From the NCBI RefSeq assembly GCF_013760955.1, contig NZ_JACDUL010000001.1, positions 148,481 to 212,480 on the forward strand: DNA of 64,000 nucleotides, given 5' to 3'. The notes beneath the pieces are model-generated. The model was not told the origin of the DNA. It ran no database searches and was given only the letters and a program-made list of their open reading frames with translations. Source of the DNA: Methanococcus maripaludis. Its GTDB lineage: Archaea > AGJL01 > Methanococci > Methanococcales > Methanococcaceae. Shown here piece after piece: positions 15,062 to 26,535 of the stretch (position 1 is the stretch's first letter; every line of letters starts with the position of its first letter). A program made the translations under genes and the position numbers.

Positions 15062-18043
15062 ATGATTATCAAAACTATCAAAATGGAAAACTTCAGAAGC
15101 CACAGAAACACATCAATAAATTTTAACAAGGGAATAACTTCAATTATTGGGCAGAATGGAAGTGGAAAATCGTCAATTTTTCAAGCAATGAATTTTGCAC
15201 TTTTTGCACCGCGTGGAAGCAATTTTAGAATTGAAAATTTAATGCAACAGGGCGCTGCATCTTTTTCAGTAGAATTAGAATTTGAAATGATGGGAAATAC
15301 CTATCTTGTAAAAAGAAAACGGTTTCAAAATAAAACTGATGATAAATTATACGTTAACGGAAAATTAAATGCCGAATCCGCATCTGAAATCAACAAAAAA
15401 ATTGAAGAAATATTAGAAATAGATAACAGTGTATTTTCAAATGCAATATACATAAAACAGGGCGAAATTGCAAATTTAATCCAGATGACTCCAAGGGATA
15501 GAAAAGAAGTTATCGGAAAGCTTTTAGGAATTGAAAAGTATGAAAAAGCCGCTGAAAAAATGAATATTGTAAAAAAAAGCTACGAAGAAATGCTTTTTAA
15601 ACTTGAAGGAGAACTAACCCAAGAACCTGAAATTTTGGAAAATCTTGAAAAATTGAAAAATGAAGTTTCTGAATCTGAAGTTTTAAAAGAAGAAGTTTTA
15701 AAAAAATATGGGAATTTAGAAACGGTAAAACTTGAAAAAAATTTAGAATTAACCCAAATGGAAGAAAAATTTACGGAGAATAACAGGTTAAAAGAAAATT
15801 TAAAGGACATTATTTTAGAAATCAAAAATATAAATTTAGAAATTCAAAATTTTAAAAATTCGCTAAATCTGGTTGTTGAAGAATCTGAAAATCTATCTAA
15901 AAACGAAGAAAATTACAAAAAATATCTAGAACTTGAATTAAACATTAAAGATCTAAATACTAATTTAACTAGTCACAGATCAGACTATGAATCATATAAT
16001 AAGTTAAAAACTATAGAAGAATCCCTACTAAAAGAATTAAATAGCTTAAAAGAATCTTTAAAAGATAATAAAAAAAATCCTGATGAATTGAAAAAAAATT
16101 TAAAGGAAAACGAAGGAAAAATCCTGAGTCTAGATAAAATAAAAGAAAAAATTAAAGAATTGGAATTTATTGAAAAACAGATTTGTGAAATAGAAACCCA
16201 CAAAAAAACGGTAGAAAACCTATTTAATAGTGTTAAAATTTACGAAAACTCGATTAAAACTTTTGAAGAACTGAAAACCAAAAAAAATAGTTATGAAAAT
16301 CTTTTAAAAGAAAAAATTGACGTTGAAAAAAAACTTCGAACCGAAAATGATGAAAAAATTAAATTAATTTCTGAATTGACAGTTTTTGAAAAAATAGAAG
16401 AAAAAATTAATCTTGAAAATGAATTAAAGGAAAAATACGAAGAACTATCTGAAAAAATAGATAAATTAAATGAAATCGTTTTAAAAAAAGAAAGTAAAAT
16501 TTCAGAATATAAAAATTCTAAGGCAGAACTTGAAAAAACCAATGATTCGTGTCATGTTTGCCAGTCCAAAATAAGTGAAGAAAAAAAGCAGGAACTGCTT
16601 AGAAAATACAACAATGAAATCCAAAACGAACAGTTATCTACTGAAAGTCTTAAAAAACAGCTTGAAATCATATTAACTAAAAAAGAACAGATTAAACTTA
16701 AATTAAATGAAATCGATTCGTTTAAATCAAAATATGGTGAATTAAAAGAAAAAAAGAACTATCTTTTGAAAATTGAAGAATCTTTAGTTGAAAATAACCA
16801 AAAATTAGACGAATTAAATGAAAAAATTAATGAATATTCTTCATTAAACGATGAAATGGATCTAATTGAAATTAAATTAAAAGATTTGGAAAAAGACCAT
16901 AAAAATTATAATTATTCTGCCCAGTTTGTAGCTAAAAACGACGAATCTGAAAGTTTAAAGAAAAAGTTGGAACTTTCAAAAATTATTGGAAATTACGATT
17001 TTTCAAAAATTGAAAACGAAAAGAAATCCCTCGAAAATTTAAAAGATGAATTAAAAAATATTATTTACAATTTAGACAGAGAAATTAACATAAAAACAGA
17101 ATTAAAAAATATTCAAAACGATATTTCTTCAAAAATAGGTATTGCTGAATGCTACGTTAGATGGGAAACCCAAAAATCAGATTTTGAAAACAAAATATCA
17201 AACTGTAAAGAAAGTTATGAAAAATATATGAAAAGTCATGCAGTTCTTAAAAACTATTCAAAAACGTATATTATTGAAATAAATAATTTAAACGAGTTTT
17301 TGAACCAGAAAATTGCTGAAAAACAGCAACTTTGTGGAAAACTTCTTGAAACACGAGCAGAAATTGAAAAAAATATTCAGATTACAAATTACAATCCAGA
17401 ATTGCATGAAAACGCTAAAAGACTTTACGAAAATATATTTAATGAATTTAATGATATTTCAAGAACTTTGGAGAGAATAAATTCTGAATTAAAACTTAAA
17501 AGCGAAAATATAAATTATTTAAATGAAAAAATCCAAAATCTGGCGAATAAAAAAGAAGAAAGAAAAAAAATTGAAGAATTTAAAGAATATCTCGATAAAA
17601 TAAAAAGGGAAATATTTTCAAAAGATGGATTTCAGAGATATTTAAGAGAAAAATATATTCCTTTGATTCAGAGACATACAAACCATATTTTTCAGGAATT
17701 TGAACTTCCATATTCACACATTCAATTAAAAGATGATTATAGCCTCATAGTTGATGGCCTCCCAGTTGAAACCCTAAGTGGAGGGGAGCAGATTGCAGTA
17801 TCTCTTGCATTGAGGCTTGGAATCTCTAAAGCGGTTTGTAATAATATTGAATGCATAATATTAGATGAGCCTACTGCATATCTTGATGAGGATAGGCGTA
17901 AAAACCTTTTAAATATCTTCAAAAACATAAAAACAATACATCAGATGGCAATAATCACTCACCACCAAGAACTTGAACAGATTGCGGATAACATAATAAA
18001 AGTTAGAAAAATCGGCGAAAATTCAAAAATATCTTTAGAATAG
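15062..18043 (+). CDS. rad50: DNA double-strand break repair ATPase Rad50
   Basis: SMC-like ATPase of 993 residues that partners Mre11. Walker A is GQNGSGKSS at 30-38, the ABC signature LSGGEQ at 905-910 and Walker B CIILDEPTAYLDE around 931-943. Between them is a long coiled coil, very rich in Lys, Glu and Asn, with the zinc hook CHVC at 497-500 near the centre, which joins two molecules. ATG 15062 follows GGGGGCGTACTTG; a TTG one codon earlier is also possible. It lies 12 nt after mre11. Confidence 0.98.
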   Translation: MIIKTIKMENFRSHRNTSINFNKGITSIIGQNGSGKSSIFQAMNFALFAPRGSNFRIENLMQQGAASFSVELEFEMMGNTYLVKRKRFQNKTDDKLYVNGKLNAESASEINKKIEEILEIDNSVFSNAIYIKQGEIANLIQMTPRDRKEVIGKLLGIEKYEKAAEKMNIVKKSYEEMLFKLEGELTQEPEILENLEKLKNEVSESEVLKEEVLKKYGNLETVKLEKNLELTQMEEKFTENNRLKENLKDIILEIKNINLEIQNFKNSLNLVVEESENLSKNEENYKKYLELELNIKDLNTNLTSHRSDYESYNKLKTIEESLLKELNSLKESLKDNKKNPDELKKNLKENEGKILSLDKIKEKIKELEFIEKQICEIETHKKTVENLFNSVKIYENSIKTFEELKTKKNSYENLLKEKIDVEKKLRTENDEKIKLISELTVFEKIEEKINLENELKEKYEELSEKIDKLNEIVLKKESKISEYKNSKAELEKTNDSCHVCQSKISEEKKQELLRKYNNEIQNEQLSTESLKKQLEIILTKKEQIKLKLNEIDSFKSKYGELKEKKNYLLKIEESLVENNQKLDELNEKINEYSSLNDEMDLIEIKLKDLEKDHKNYNYSAQFVAKNDESESLKKKLELSKIIGNYDFSKIENEKKSLENLKDELKNIIYNLDREINIKTELKNIQNDISSKIGIAECYVRWETQKSDFENKISNCKESYEKYMKSHAVLKNYSKTYIIEINNLNEFLNQKIAEKQQLCGKLLETRAEIEKNIQITNYNPELHENAKRLYENIFNEFNDISRTLERINSELKLKSENINYLNEKIQNLANKKEERKKIEEFKEYLDKIKREIFSKDGFQRYLREKYIPLIQRHTNHIFQEFELPYSHIQLKDDYSLIVDGLPVETLSGGEQIAVSLALRLGISKAVCNNIECIILDEPTAYLDEDRRKNLLNIFKNIKTIHQMAIITHHQELEQIADNIIKVRKIGENSKISLE

Positions 18044-18051
18044 GTTAAAAA

Positions 18052-18447
18052 ATGTACAGAATAATCCCAGACACCAATTTTTTAATTTATACGTTTAAAC
18101 AGGGCATTAATTTTGAATACGAATTAAATAGTGCTATCGATAGAGGTTACAAAATATACATTATGGATTGTGTTTTAAAAGAACTTGATAAATTAAAATC
18201 AGAATTTAAAGGAAAGGAAAAGCTTTCTGCAAATATGGCTTTAAAATATGCCAAAAATTTTGAAATTATCGAATATTCAGACGGGAAATATGCTGATGAA
18301 ATGATTATAAACTATTCTAAAGAAAATAAAGATGTAATAATCTGTACTAATGATAAAAAACTAAAAAAAGAATTGATTGATAATGGAACCCCGATAATTC
18401 TTGTAAAACAGCACAATCACTTTGAACTTCAGGGTTATTTAAAATAA
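18052..18447 (+). CDS. PIN-domain protein in the mre11-rad50 operon
   Basis: A 131-residue single-domain protein. The start YRIIPDTNFLIYTFKQG contains the first conserved acidic residue of the PIN nuclease fold, MDCVLKELDKLKSEFKG the second, and CTNDKKLKKELIDNGTPII the third, so a metal-dependent RNase or DNase activity is plausible. It resembles the FCF1-like archaeal PIN group more than toxin VapC proteins, and no antitoxin gene lies beside it. The 8-nt gap to rad50 implies cotranscription and hints at a link to DNA-end or RNA processing, which is inference. Confidence 0.85.
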   Translation: MYRIIPDTNFLIYTFKQGINFEYELNSAIDRGYKIYIMDCVLKELDKLKSEFKGKEKLSANMALKYAKNFEIIEYSDGKYADEMIINYSKENKDVIICTNDKKLKKELIDNGTPIILVKQHNHFELQGYLK

Positions 18448-18462
18448 AAGTAAAAAATTAGT

Positions 18463-19263
18463 TTAATATTTAATGTAATCAAATCTACAATTTTTATTTT
18501 CCAAAATTATTTTTAAACCGATTTTAGCAGGAACTACGGGAATATCGATATTTTCTGAGATATATCTTGCTTCTGAATCAGGGTCTGTCATTTTCATTCC
18601 CATGTGGTACATTGCAAGCATTTTCGGTTTTTTTTTCATTGAATTTACTATTTCGATTATATCATTTGAACACATGTGTCCTGGAACTTTTTGACCTTTA
18701 ACCCGAATTATATTTGCAATTAAAAAATCTACGCAATCAAAATCTTCGATTAATGAATCGATATATTCTGAATCTGAAGTGTAACCAATTAATCCATCTT
18801 CTGTTTCCAATTTAAATCCAATTGTTTCTGGATCGTTGTGTTTTGTTTTTGTTGCAGCTAATTCCCAATTATTTATATTTATTTTATCATAAGGGCCCAA
18901 AACATGCCTTTCTCCAACTCTCGATTGATGGTATGTTGAAATTCCCTTTTCAAACCTACTGTTTCCATTTAAAACTGAGTTGTTACCAATTAAAACTCCT
19001 TGTTTTTTGGTCATTCCTTTGGTCATTGCTTCAACAAGGTTTTCTGCATCGGTGTAGTGATCAGGATGGCAGTGCGTAGAAATTATTGCATCTGTTTTCC
19101 AAGGATTGATCTGTAACTGATTCATTCTAACCAGTGCTCCAGCTCCAGGATCAACGTGCATAGTTATATCTTCAGAATGGATTCTAAACCCGCCAGTTCC
19201 CTTAACTTGCGTTATACTTTCCCATCGACCTCCGCCACCCCCTAAAAATACTATCTCTAACAA
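18463..19263 (-). CDS. Metallo-beta-lactamase fold hydrolase
   Basis: A 266-residue hydrolase with the metal-binding STHCHPDHYTD motif at about residue 61. It starts with TTG as MLEIVFLGGGGGRWESITQ. Later YTSDSEY and the MYHMGMK segment near the C-terminus provide further metal ligands, as in RNase Z-like and UlaG-like enzymes. The substrate is unknown. It is the most downstream gene of a minus-strand series that includes a lipoprotein, a prenyltransferase and mtxX, with a 10-nt spacer to the lipoprotein gene. Confidence 0.85.
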   Translation of the reverse strand: MLEIVFLGGGGGRWESITQVKGTGGFRIHSEDITMHVDPGAGALVRMNQLQINPWKTDAIISTHCHPDHYTDAENLVEAMTKGMTKKQGVLIGNNSVLNGNSRFEKGISTYHQSRVGERHVLGPYDKININNWELAATKTKHNDPETIGFKLETEDGLIGYTSDSEYIDSLIEDFDCVDFLIANIIRVKGQKVPGHMCSNDIIEIVNSMKKKPKMLAMYHMGMKMTDPDSEARYISENIDIPVVPAKIGLKIILENKNCRFDYIKY

Positions 19264-19274
19264 ATTTGATCACA

Positions 19275-19742
19275 CTACTCGATTACTTTAAATTCAACGT
19301 TATTGTAAATGCCATTCACTTCAACTATTTCGTAAGGGTAGACAATTACCCGATCAGAAATGGTTTCAGGCGTTATTTCTTCAACATTAACGATTAATAC
19401 ACCATTTTCTAATTTTATCGAATTAATTTCTATGATATTATCAGAACCTAATTTTTTGCCCATATAAACTTCGATAACGGTCTTATCATCCTTAACATTG
19501 CTTTCATAATGTTTGTAAGAATCCCCATAAATTCCAAATTCTAAAACTTTAAAAGGTATTGACCCAATTTCAGAACTATTTTTTGATTCTGAACTATCAT
19601 CCGCTTCTACTTCAATATTCGGATTTTCGGATGAAGTATTGTTTAACAGTGAAGTTCCATTTGATTCAGTTGTAATATTGTCTTCGATACATCCACTAAA
19701 AATAAGGATTGCCGAAATTAAAAAAATAAACGAGTATTTCAT
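19275..19742 (-). CDS. Predicted lipoprotein of unknown function
   Basis: A 155-residue exported protein. The N-terminus KYSFIFLISAILIFSGC is a signal peptide with a lipobox-like end at Cys17 or nearby. A low-complexity Ser/Asn/Glu-rich linker follows, and the C-terminal 90 residues form a predicted beta-rich domain (VLEFGIYGDSYKHYES, VIVYPYEIVEVNG). ATG 19742 is preceded by GAAGTGAG. Its start lies only 4 nt after the end of the prenyltransferase gene, so translational coupling is possible. I do not recognise the family. Confidence 0.8.
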   Translation of the reverse strand: MKYSFIFLISAILIFSGCIEDNITTESNGTSLLNNTSSENPNIEVEADDSSESKNSSEIGSIPFKVLEFGIYGDSYKHYESNVKDDKTVIEVYMGKKLGSDNIIEINSIKLENGVLIVNVEEITPETISDRVIVYPYEIVEVNGIYNNVEFKVIE

Positions 19743-19746
19743 GTAC

Positions 19747-20541
19747 TCACTTCCCATATCTCCTTTCACGTTTTTGATACTCCCGAATAGACCTCAATAA
19801 ATCAACTTTTCTAAATGTCGGCCAGTATGTTTCACAAAAATATAGTTCTGAATAACATGACTGCCAGGTTAAAAAATTACTTATACGCTCTTCTCCCGAT
19901 GTTCGAATAATTAAATCAGGATTTGGTGATGGAAGGTTGCTTGTGTATAGATTTTTAGATATTAATTCAATAGTTATGTCTTCAATTTCTATTTCGTTGT
20001 CTTTTACTTTTTCTGCAATTTTTTTGACGCTATCAATTATTTCCTGCTGGCCACCATATGCGATTGCAAAATTAACAAAGTGATCAGAATAATCCTTTGT
20101 TTTTTCTTCTGCATACATAATTGCTTTTTGAACATATTCTGGTAGCATTTCTCTTCTTCCAATAACACTAACACGTATTTTATCCTTGTGAACACCTGGG
20201 TGATCTGCAATTTCAATGAATTCTTTTTCAAAAAGGTCCATCAAAACTTTTACTTCATTTTCCGGACGATTAAAATTTTCTAAAGAAAATGCATAGAGCG
20301 TGACAGTATGAATTCCCAAAGAAACACACCAATTTATAACTTCGTGAACCTTTGAAGCTCCTAAATTATGGCCAAGTTCTGGATTTTCACCTAATTTTTT
20401 TGCAAGCCTCCTGTTCCCATCCATAATTATTCCAACGTGTTTTGGGAGAGGATACTTAGAAATTTTTGATTCTAATTCTCTTTCGTAGAGTTTTAATGCC
20501 CCAAATTTGCTCAAATATTCATAAAATTTAAATAACGGCAA
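19747..20541 (-). CDS. uppS: Cis-prenyltransferase (undecaprenyl/polyprenyl diphosphate synthase family)
   Basis: Makes long cis-polyprenyl diphosphates used as lipid carriers for glycans; 264 residues. The diphosphate-binding HVGIIMDGNRRLAKK, the LYAFSLENFNRP segment and the terminal DLIIRTSGEERISNFLTWQ plus ELYFCETYWPTF are all classic for the family. It begins with TTG after GGTGATAC. In archaea the product probably carries N-glycans of S-layer and archaellin proteins. Confidence 0.95.
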   Translation of the reverse strand: MPLFKFYEYLSKFGALKLYERELESKISKYPLPKHVGIIMDGNRRLAKKLGENPELGHNLGASKVHEVINWCVSLGIHTVTLYAFSLENFNRPENEVKVLMDLFEKEFIEIADHPGVHKDKIRVSVIGRREMLPEYVQKAIMYAEEKTKDYSDHFVNFAIAYGGQQEIIDSVKKIAEKVKDNEIEIEDITIELISKNLYTSNLPSPNPDLIIRTSGEERISNFLTWQSCYSELYFCETYWPTFRKVDLLRSIREYQKRERRYGK

Positions 20542-20557
20542 AGTATCACCAGAGTTT

Positions 20558-21292
20558 TTAAAAACCTTCTTTTAAAAATTTAACCGCATTGTAATATCTT
20601 TTCCAAGATCCGCTTCTACTTGTATCTATAAACTTAATATTTTCACTATTTAAAATAATAGCACCAAATCCTTCTAAATTACAGACAAGCGCAAATGCCC
20701 TGAATAAAAGATTTCCTGAAATTCCATCATCTGAAATAATTATATTGTATCCTTCTTTTAGATATTCTTCAATTAATATTCCCTTGTGATCAATTTCTGG
20801 ATTTTCAAAAAATTCTAAAGATTTAACACGTTTTAAAAGATTTTCCGCTTCAATTATAGAATCGTCTATTTTTTTACTTCTTCCAACATCCGAAAGCCTT
20901 CCTGCAGATAATATCCCTACCTTTGGAGTTATTTCTCTTGATTTTAAAAATTCTAAGGAATATTTGATTATTTCTAATTTTTCGTCCAAACTCATTTTAG
21001 GATCTTCAGAAATCTCGTCGATCCCAACTGGAGCCAGTATGAAAATTTCATTGTTAAATGGGTTTTTTAAAATAGATGCCCGGTAAAATTTCCCGATTTT
21101 TTTTCTTAAAATTGGAATTAAATCACTAGAAGAAAGCGAACCCCTAACTGCACCACAATATCGTTTATTAATTAAACCATCAATCAAAACATTAGGACTA
21201 TCTACTAATTCAACGTCTATTCCTTCTTTTTTCAAGTTTTCAACTGCAATTAGCACTTCATCTCGATTTTTACCGATACCGATAGCATACAT
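20558..21292 (-). CDS. mtxX: Methanogen marker protein MtxX (putative methyltransferase-related)
   Basis: A 244-residue protein with the start MYAIGIGKNRDEVLIAVENL and the RYCGAVRGSLSSSDLIPILR and RLSDVGRSKKIDDSI segments of the MtxX family, which is restricted to methanogens. The fold is related to phosphate acetyl/butyryltransferases. Its reaction is not established. ATG 21292 follows TATGGTGGACACC; an upstream GTG overlaps this site. It lies 16 nt upstream of the cis-prenyltransferase gene. Confidence 0.85.
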   Translation of the reverse strand: MYAIGIGKNRDEVLIAVENLKKEGIDVELVDSPNVLIDGLINKRYCGAVRGSLSSSDLIPILRKKIGKFYRASILKNPFNNEIFILAPVGIDEISEDPKMSLDEKLEIIKYSLEFLKSREITPKVGILSAGRLSDVGRSKKIDDSIIEAENLLKRVKSLEFFENPEIDHKGILIEEYLKEGYNIIISDDGISGNLLFRAFALVCNLEGFGAIILNSENIKFIDTSRSGSWKRYYNAVKFLKEGF

Positions 21293-21419
21293 GGTGTCCA
21301 CCATACTTAATAATATTAAAAAAATAATCTTTCACAAAATATAATAACCAACTATATATCGATTCAATTACATACAAAAACATGCAGTAGTGAAGAAAAG
21401 TAAAAAATTGTTAAGGTAA

Positions 21420-21620
21420 TTATTTCATTGCTAATTTCAAATCGTCAGCTTTAACAGTTTTTCTGCCTGCGTGCTTAGCTAAACCAACTGCTTCTTTAGC
21501 TACGTCAACTGCAATTTCTTCTAATGCTTCAGCGAGCATTACTGCTGCATCTCTACTTACTCTTTCAGCACCTGCGGATTTTAGGATTCTCTCCATTGGT
21601 GCAACTGGAAGTTCTGCCAT
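21420..21620 (-). CDS. Archaeal histone
   Basis: DNA-wrapping protein of 66 residues made of a single histone fold. It shows the archaeal pattern [20 protein letters not shown], then the central long helix and the closing [30 protein letters not shown] precedes the ATG. It is monocistronic, with a 127-nt gap to mtxX downstream and a TATA-like element upstream at 21669-21680. The codon use of this short gene looks like that of highly expressed ribosomal genes. Confidence 0.97.
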   Translation of the reverse strand: MAELPVAPMERILKSAGAERVSRDAAVMLAEALEEIAVDVAKEAVGLAKHAGRKTVKADDLKLAMK

Positions 21621-21668
21621 AGAATCACCTTCTTTTCTTATTACAATTTAAAATGGTATTCTTCCAGT

Positions 21669-21680
21669 ATTTATAATTTT
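21669..21680 (-). promoter_or_regulatory. Probable TATA box of the histone gene
   Basis: On the minus strand the sequence reads AAAATTATAAAT, about 50 nt before the histone ATG. A transcript starting about 25 nt downstream would have a leader of roughly 25 nt with the GGTGAT site. Confidence 0.5.
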
Positions 21681-21809
21681 CGTAAAAAATCGTATTCTTT
21701 TTTCAATTACAAGAGTTAATCAGTTTGTAATTCAAAATATCTGGATGATTCATTTAAATTTATTTATTCAAATATCCAAGTAATAATAAATTTAAAAAAA
21801 AGAAGTAAA

Positions 21810-22913
<1,104 letters not shown>

Positions 22914-22919
22914 TTAAAT

Positions 22920-23696
22920 TTAAGGCATTGGTAATGGCAAGGACTTATGTTTGTTTGTTGTAATCCTAATCATTAATTCTTCCATTTTTTCTAGAGAAAT
23001 GCCTAAAAATTCACATATATCATCAATTTCCTTTCCCTTTTCCATTAAATTTAAAAGTTTGTCGAGAGTTTCGTAAGAAATTCCAAGTTCGCCTTCGTCA
23101 GTTTGACCATCCCAAAGTCCTGCAGAAGGTGCTTTATCAATTATCTCTTTTGGAACGCCAACATAACCTGCAAGCTGCCTTACTTCAGTTTTGAAAAGAT
23201 TTCCAATAGTTAAAAAGTCGCTTCCAAGGTCCCCGTATTTTGTACCGTATCCCATGTATATTTCTGATTTATTGGATGTTCCTGCAACAAGGTAATTTTT
23301 CTTGTTTGCATGGTAATATACTTCAGTCATCCTAATTCTAGGCTTTAAATTTGCATCGACACGTTTATCAAACTCTTTTCCTTCAACGTATCCCCCTGCA
23401 CCAAATGCAACTAAAACAGGAGTTATATCAAATATTGTGTAATCAATTCCAAGAGATTCTGCAACGAGTTTTCCATACTTTTCATCATCAGGATTTGAAT
23501 TTTTTTCAGGCATTATTACTCCAAAGACATTTTCTTTGCCAAGAGCTTTTACTGAAAGATATGCTACAAGGGCGCTGTCTATTCCGCCACTGAGTCCCAC
23601 TACAACGCCTTTTGCATCTGCATTTTCTACCTGTTCCCGTATAAAATCACATATATTGTTTGCAAGTTCGTCCAACTGTTCATTTGTTCTTATCAT
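22920..23696 (-). CDS. nadE: NH3-dependent NAD+ synthetase
   Basis: Converts deamido-NAD to NAD with ammonia and ATP; 258 residues. The ATP pyrophosphatase loop VVVGLSGGIDSALVAYLSVKA and the VAGTSNKSEIYMGYGTKYGD and KAPSAGLWDGQTDEGELG segments identify the family. The glutaminase domain found in larger NadE forms is absent. GAGGTATTATC precedes the ATG. The next gene downstream is the TOPRIM-ArfC fusion at 27 nt. Confidence 0.96.
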   Translation of the reverse strand: MIRTNEQLDELANNICDFIREQVENADAKGVVVGLSGGIDSALVAYLSVKALGKENVFGVIMPEKNSNPDDEKYGKLVAESLGIDYTIFDITPVLVAFGAGGYVEGKEFDKRVDANLKPRIRMTEVYYHANKKNYLVAGTSNKSEIYMGYGTKYGDLGSDFLTIGNLFKTEVRQLAGYVGVPKEIIDKAPSAGLWDGQTDEGELGISYETLDKLLNLMEKGKEIDDICEFLGISLEKMEELMIRITTNKHKSLPLPMP

Positions 23697-23711
23697 GATA
23701 ATACCTCTTAA

Positions 23712-25025
23712 TTAAATTAAGAAATCCCCGTACTTAAATATTAACTCGGTTGCTTTTCGTATATCTGAACCTTGCATTTTTGCTTCATCAAGATATACCT
23801 TCGATAAATTATTTGTAATCATTCTCGGAGTTGATTTCCACATTTCTGAATGAAGCATTAAATCATATGCCCTTGCTTCGTTTTCTTTTAGCCCATATTT
23901 TCGATAAGGCCCATTATGTGTAATAAATGTTGGATTTTTATCCATTTCGGTATTCAATACTTCAGTACATAGCTCAGTTCTTGGAATCGGCTCAGCAGCA
24001 CTTACAAAAACGTCATCGAGTTCTGCATCAACGATAAAGTCTTTTGTCATCAAAAAGTCAACTTCTTTTTCTTTTGGATGCCCAACGATAAAACTTCCAG
24101 CAACTTTTACTCCACAATCTTTTGCAAGCTCGATTGCTTTTAAATTTTTCTTTGTGTTAGTTCCTTTTTTCATTGAATTTAGAAGTTTGTCACTTCCACT
24201 TTCAATTCCGTAGAATACCCATCCAATTGAATAAGTTTTAATGGCATTCAAAACCTCTTCGTCAACGTAGTCAACCCTCATGTCTGGAACTGATAAATTC
24301 TCCCTTCCAATTATGTTTGAAACGCTTTCAATCATTTCTATAAATTTATTTTTGTTTACGGTGTTTTTAAAGTTATAGAGGCTTCCAGTACCACCACTTA
24401 TTGCAATTCTTTTAACACCATTTTTTTTAAGTTCCATTACTTCTTCAATTATTAATTCAATTGGTTTACTTCGAATATCCCGTCCAAAAAATTCAGGAAC
24501 CTGGCAAAATGTGCAGTGCCCAAGACAGCCCCTGTGGGTTTCAATATATACATTTGCACCACGTACATTCTGAGCTTCAATATCTTTTGGAACGTATATC
24601 TTTGAAAAATCCAAATCAGGCTTTATTTTTGGATTGTTTACAATAATTTCGCCATTTTCAATATATGCCAATCCTTCAGTGCTTCCACTAACTATTTCGG
24701 GAGTTGTAAGTTCGCCTTCTCCCAAAATTACCCCATCAACAGTTAATTCATTTAATATAATCTCAGGATATGCTGAAACTGGCCCTGCAATGTAAATTTT
24801 TACGTTTTTAGATTTTAAATAGTCAATCGTCTCTTTAATTACTGGATCGATGATATTTAATGTAGAATAAAGGCTAAAAATAACTATATCCGATTTTAAA
24901 AAAAGTTTCTTGTTTTTTATGTCCTTTGTAAGCTTTACGTCGTGTTTATGTTTTTCTTTTAAAATTCCGCCGACCAACATGGCACCGTAAGTGTATATAT
25001 CTTTAGAATAAATTGTAATTTTCAT
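23712..25025 (-). CDS. Cobalamin-binding-type radical SAM protein, MJ0865-like; candidate MCR methylase
   Basis: A 437-residue protein. The N-terminal 130 residues look like a B12-binding-type Rossmann domain (FSLYSTLNIID, IYIAGPVSAYPE, GVILGEGELTTPEI). The radical SAM motif GCLGHCTFCQVP (CxxxCxxC) is near residue 175, followed by ISGGTGSLYNF. Members of this methanogen family include the glutamine C-methyltransferase of methyl-coenzyme M reductase, to my recollection, so that role is a reasonable candidate here. ATG 25025 is preceded by GGTAGATATC and overlaps the end region of the acetyltransferase gene by nothing but is 5 nt from it. Confidence 0.78.
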   Translation of the reverse strand: MKITIYSKDIYTYGAMLVGGILKEKHKHDVKLTKDIKNKKLFLKSDIVIFSLYSTLNIIDPVIKETIDYLKSKNVKIYIAGPVSAYPEIILNELTVDGVILGEGELTTPEIVSGSTEGLAYIENGEIIVNNPKIKPDLDFSKIYVPKDIEAQNVRGANVYIETHRGCLGHCTFCQVPEFFGRDIRSKPIELIIEEVMELKKNGVKRIAISGGTGSLYNFKNTVNKNKFIEMIESVSNIIGRENLSVPDMRVDYVDEEVLNAIKTYSIGWVFYGIESGSDKLLNSMKKGTNTKKNLKAIELAKDCGVKVAGSFIVGHPKEKEVDFLMTKDFIVDAELDDVFVSAAEPIPRTELCTEVLNTEMDKNPTFITHNGPYRKYGLKENEARAYDLMLHSEMWKSTPRMITNNLSKVYLDEAKMQGSDIRKATELIFKYGDFLI

Positions 25026-25030
25026 GATAT

Positions 25031-25516
25031 CTACCACATGTTTACAAAAATAGGATAGTTTCCATATAAATCGAATCTTCTTTTTATCATGAGTATCGCA
25101 TCCGCACCGTCATCGTAATAATTGTAAAGAACTTTTCTATCAACATAATTTCGCTTGTAGTAAAATTCTCTCGCTTTTTTATTATCGAAGCGAACTTCTA
25201 AAACGCAGTGTTTTGCATGGCACTCGTTAAATAAAAAGTTTTCAACAGCATTTAAAAGGGCATTTCCAATCCCGTAATTTTGGTAAGCTGAATCAACTGC
25301 AATTGATACAACATGCCCATTTCCCCACTCCATTAATGCAATTATATATCCAACAATTTTTCCTTCTTCATTTTCTGCTACCAAAAAACCGTCTGGAAAC
25401 GAAGTATATATATGCATCATCAAAAATTCCGGATAATTTTTATCAAAAGATTCTTTTTCAATCTCCATTACCCTTTTTAAGTCTTTTTCCCGGAATTTTC
25501 GTATATTTACTATCAT
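25031..25516 (-). CDS. GNAT-family N-acetyltransferase (RimI-like)
   Basis: A 161-residue acetyl-CoA-dependent transferase. The GNAT core is visible: VSIAVDSAYQNYGIGNALLNAVE contains the QxxGxG/A acetyl-CoA loop, and LEVRFDNKKAREFYYKRNYV is the RimI-type motif B. It probably acetylates protein N-termini, as archaeal RimI/Ard1 homologues do. ATG 25516 follows GGTGAACATATA; an upstream ATG at 25570 would add an unlikely N-terminal tail. It precedes the radical SAM gene with a gap of 5 nt. Confidence 0.87.
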   Translation of the reverse strand: MIVNIRKFREKDLKRVMEIEKESFDKNYPEFLMMHIYTSFPDGFLVAENEEGKIVGYIIALMEWGNGHVVSIAVDSAYQNYGIGNALLNAVENFLFNECHAKHCVLEVRFDNKKAREFYYKRNYVDRKVLYNYYDDGADAILMIKRRFDLYGNYPIFVNMW

Positions 25517-25651
25517 TATATGTTCACCATTCGGTTTCAATCCGAAATTAGATTTGATATGATATATCATTAAATAAATTATTAAAATTTAACGCAAAAT
25601 AAAGATTTTCAAAGAGAATTTAAATTTAAAAATTTGAAAAAAAGTTTATGA

Positions 25652-26461
<810 letters not shown>

Positions 26462-26535
26462 TTAAATTTTTATTGTTAGTTTTTTTATTTTTTCAGATTT
26501 TGATTTAGAAATTTCAAAATCATATGTTACATCAA

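Noticed and set aside
18052-18447. VapC-type toxin of a toxin-antitoxin pair
   Set aside because: No small antitoxin gene lies upstream; rad50 precedes it directly.
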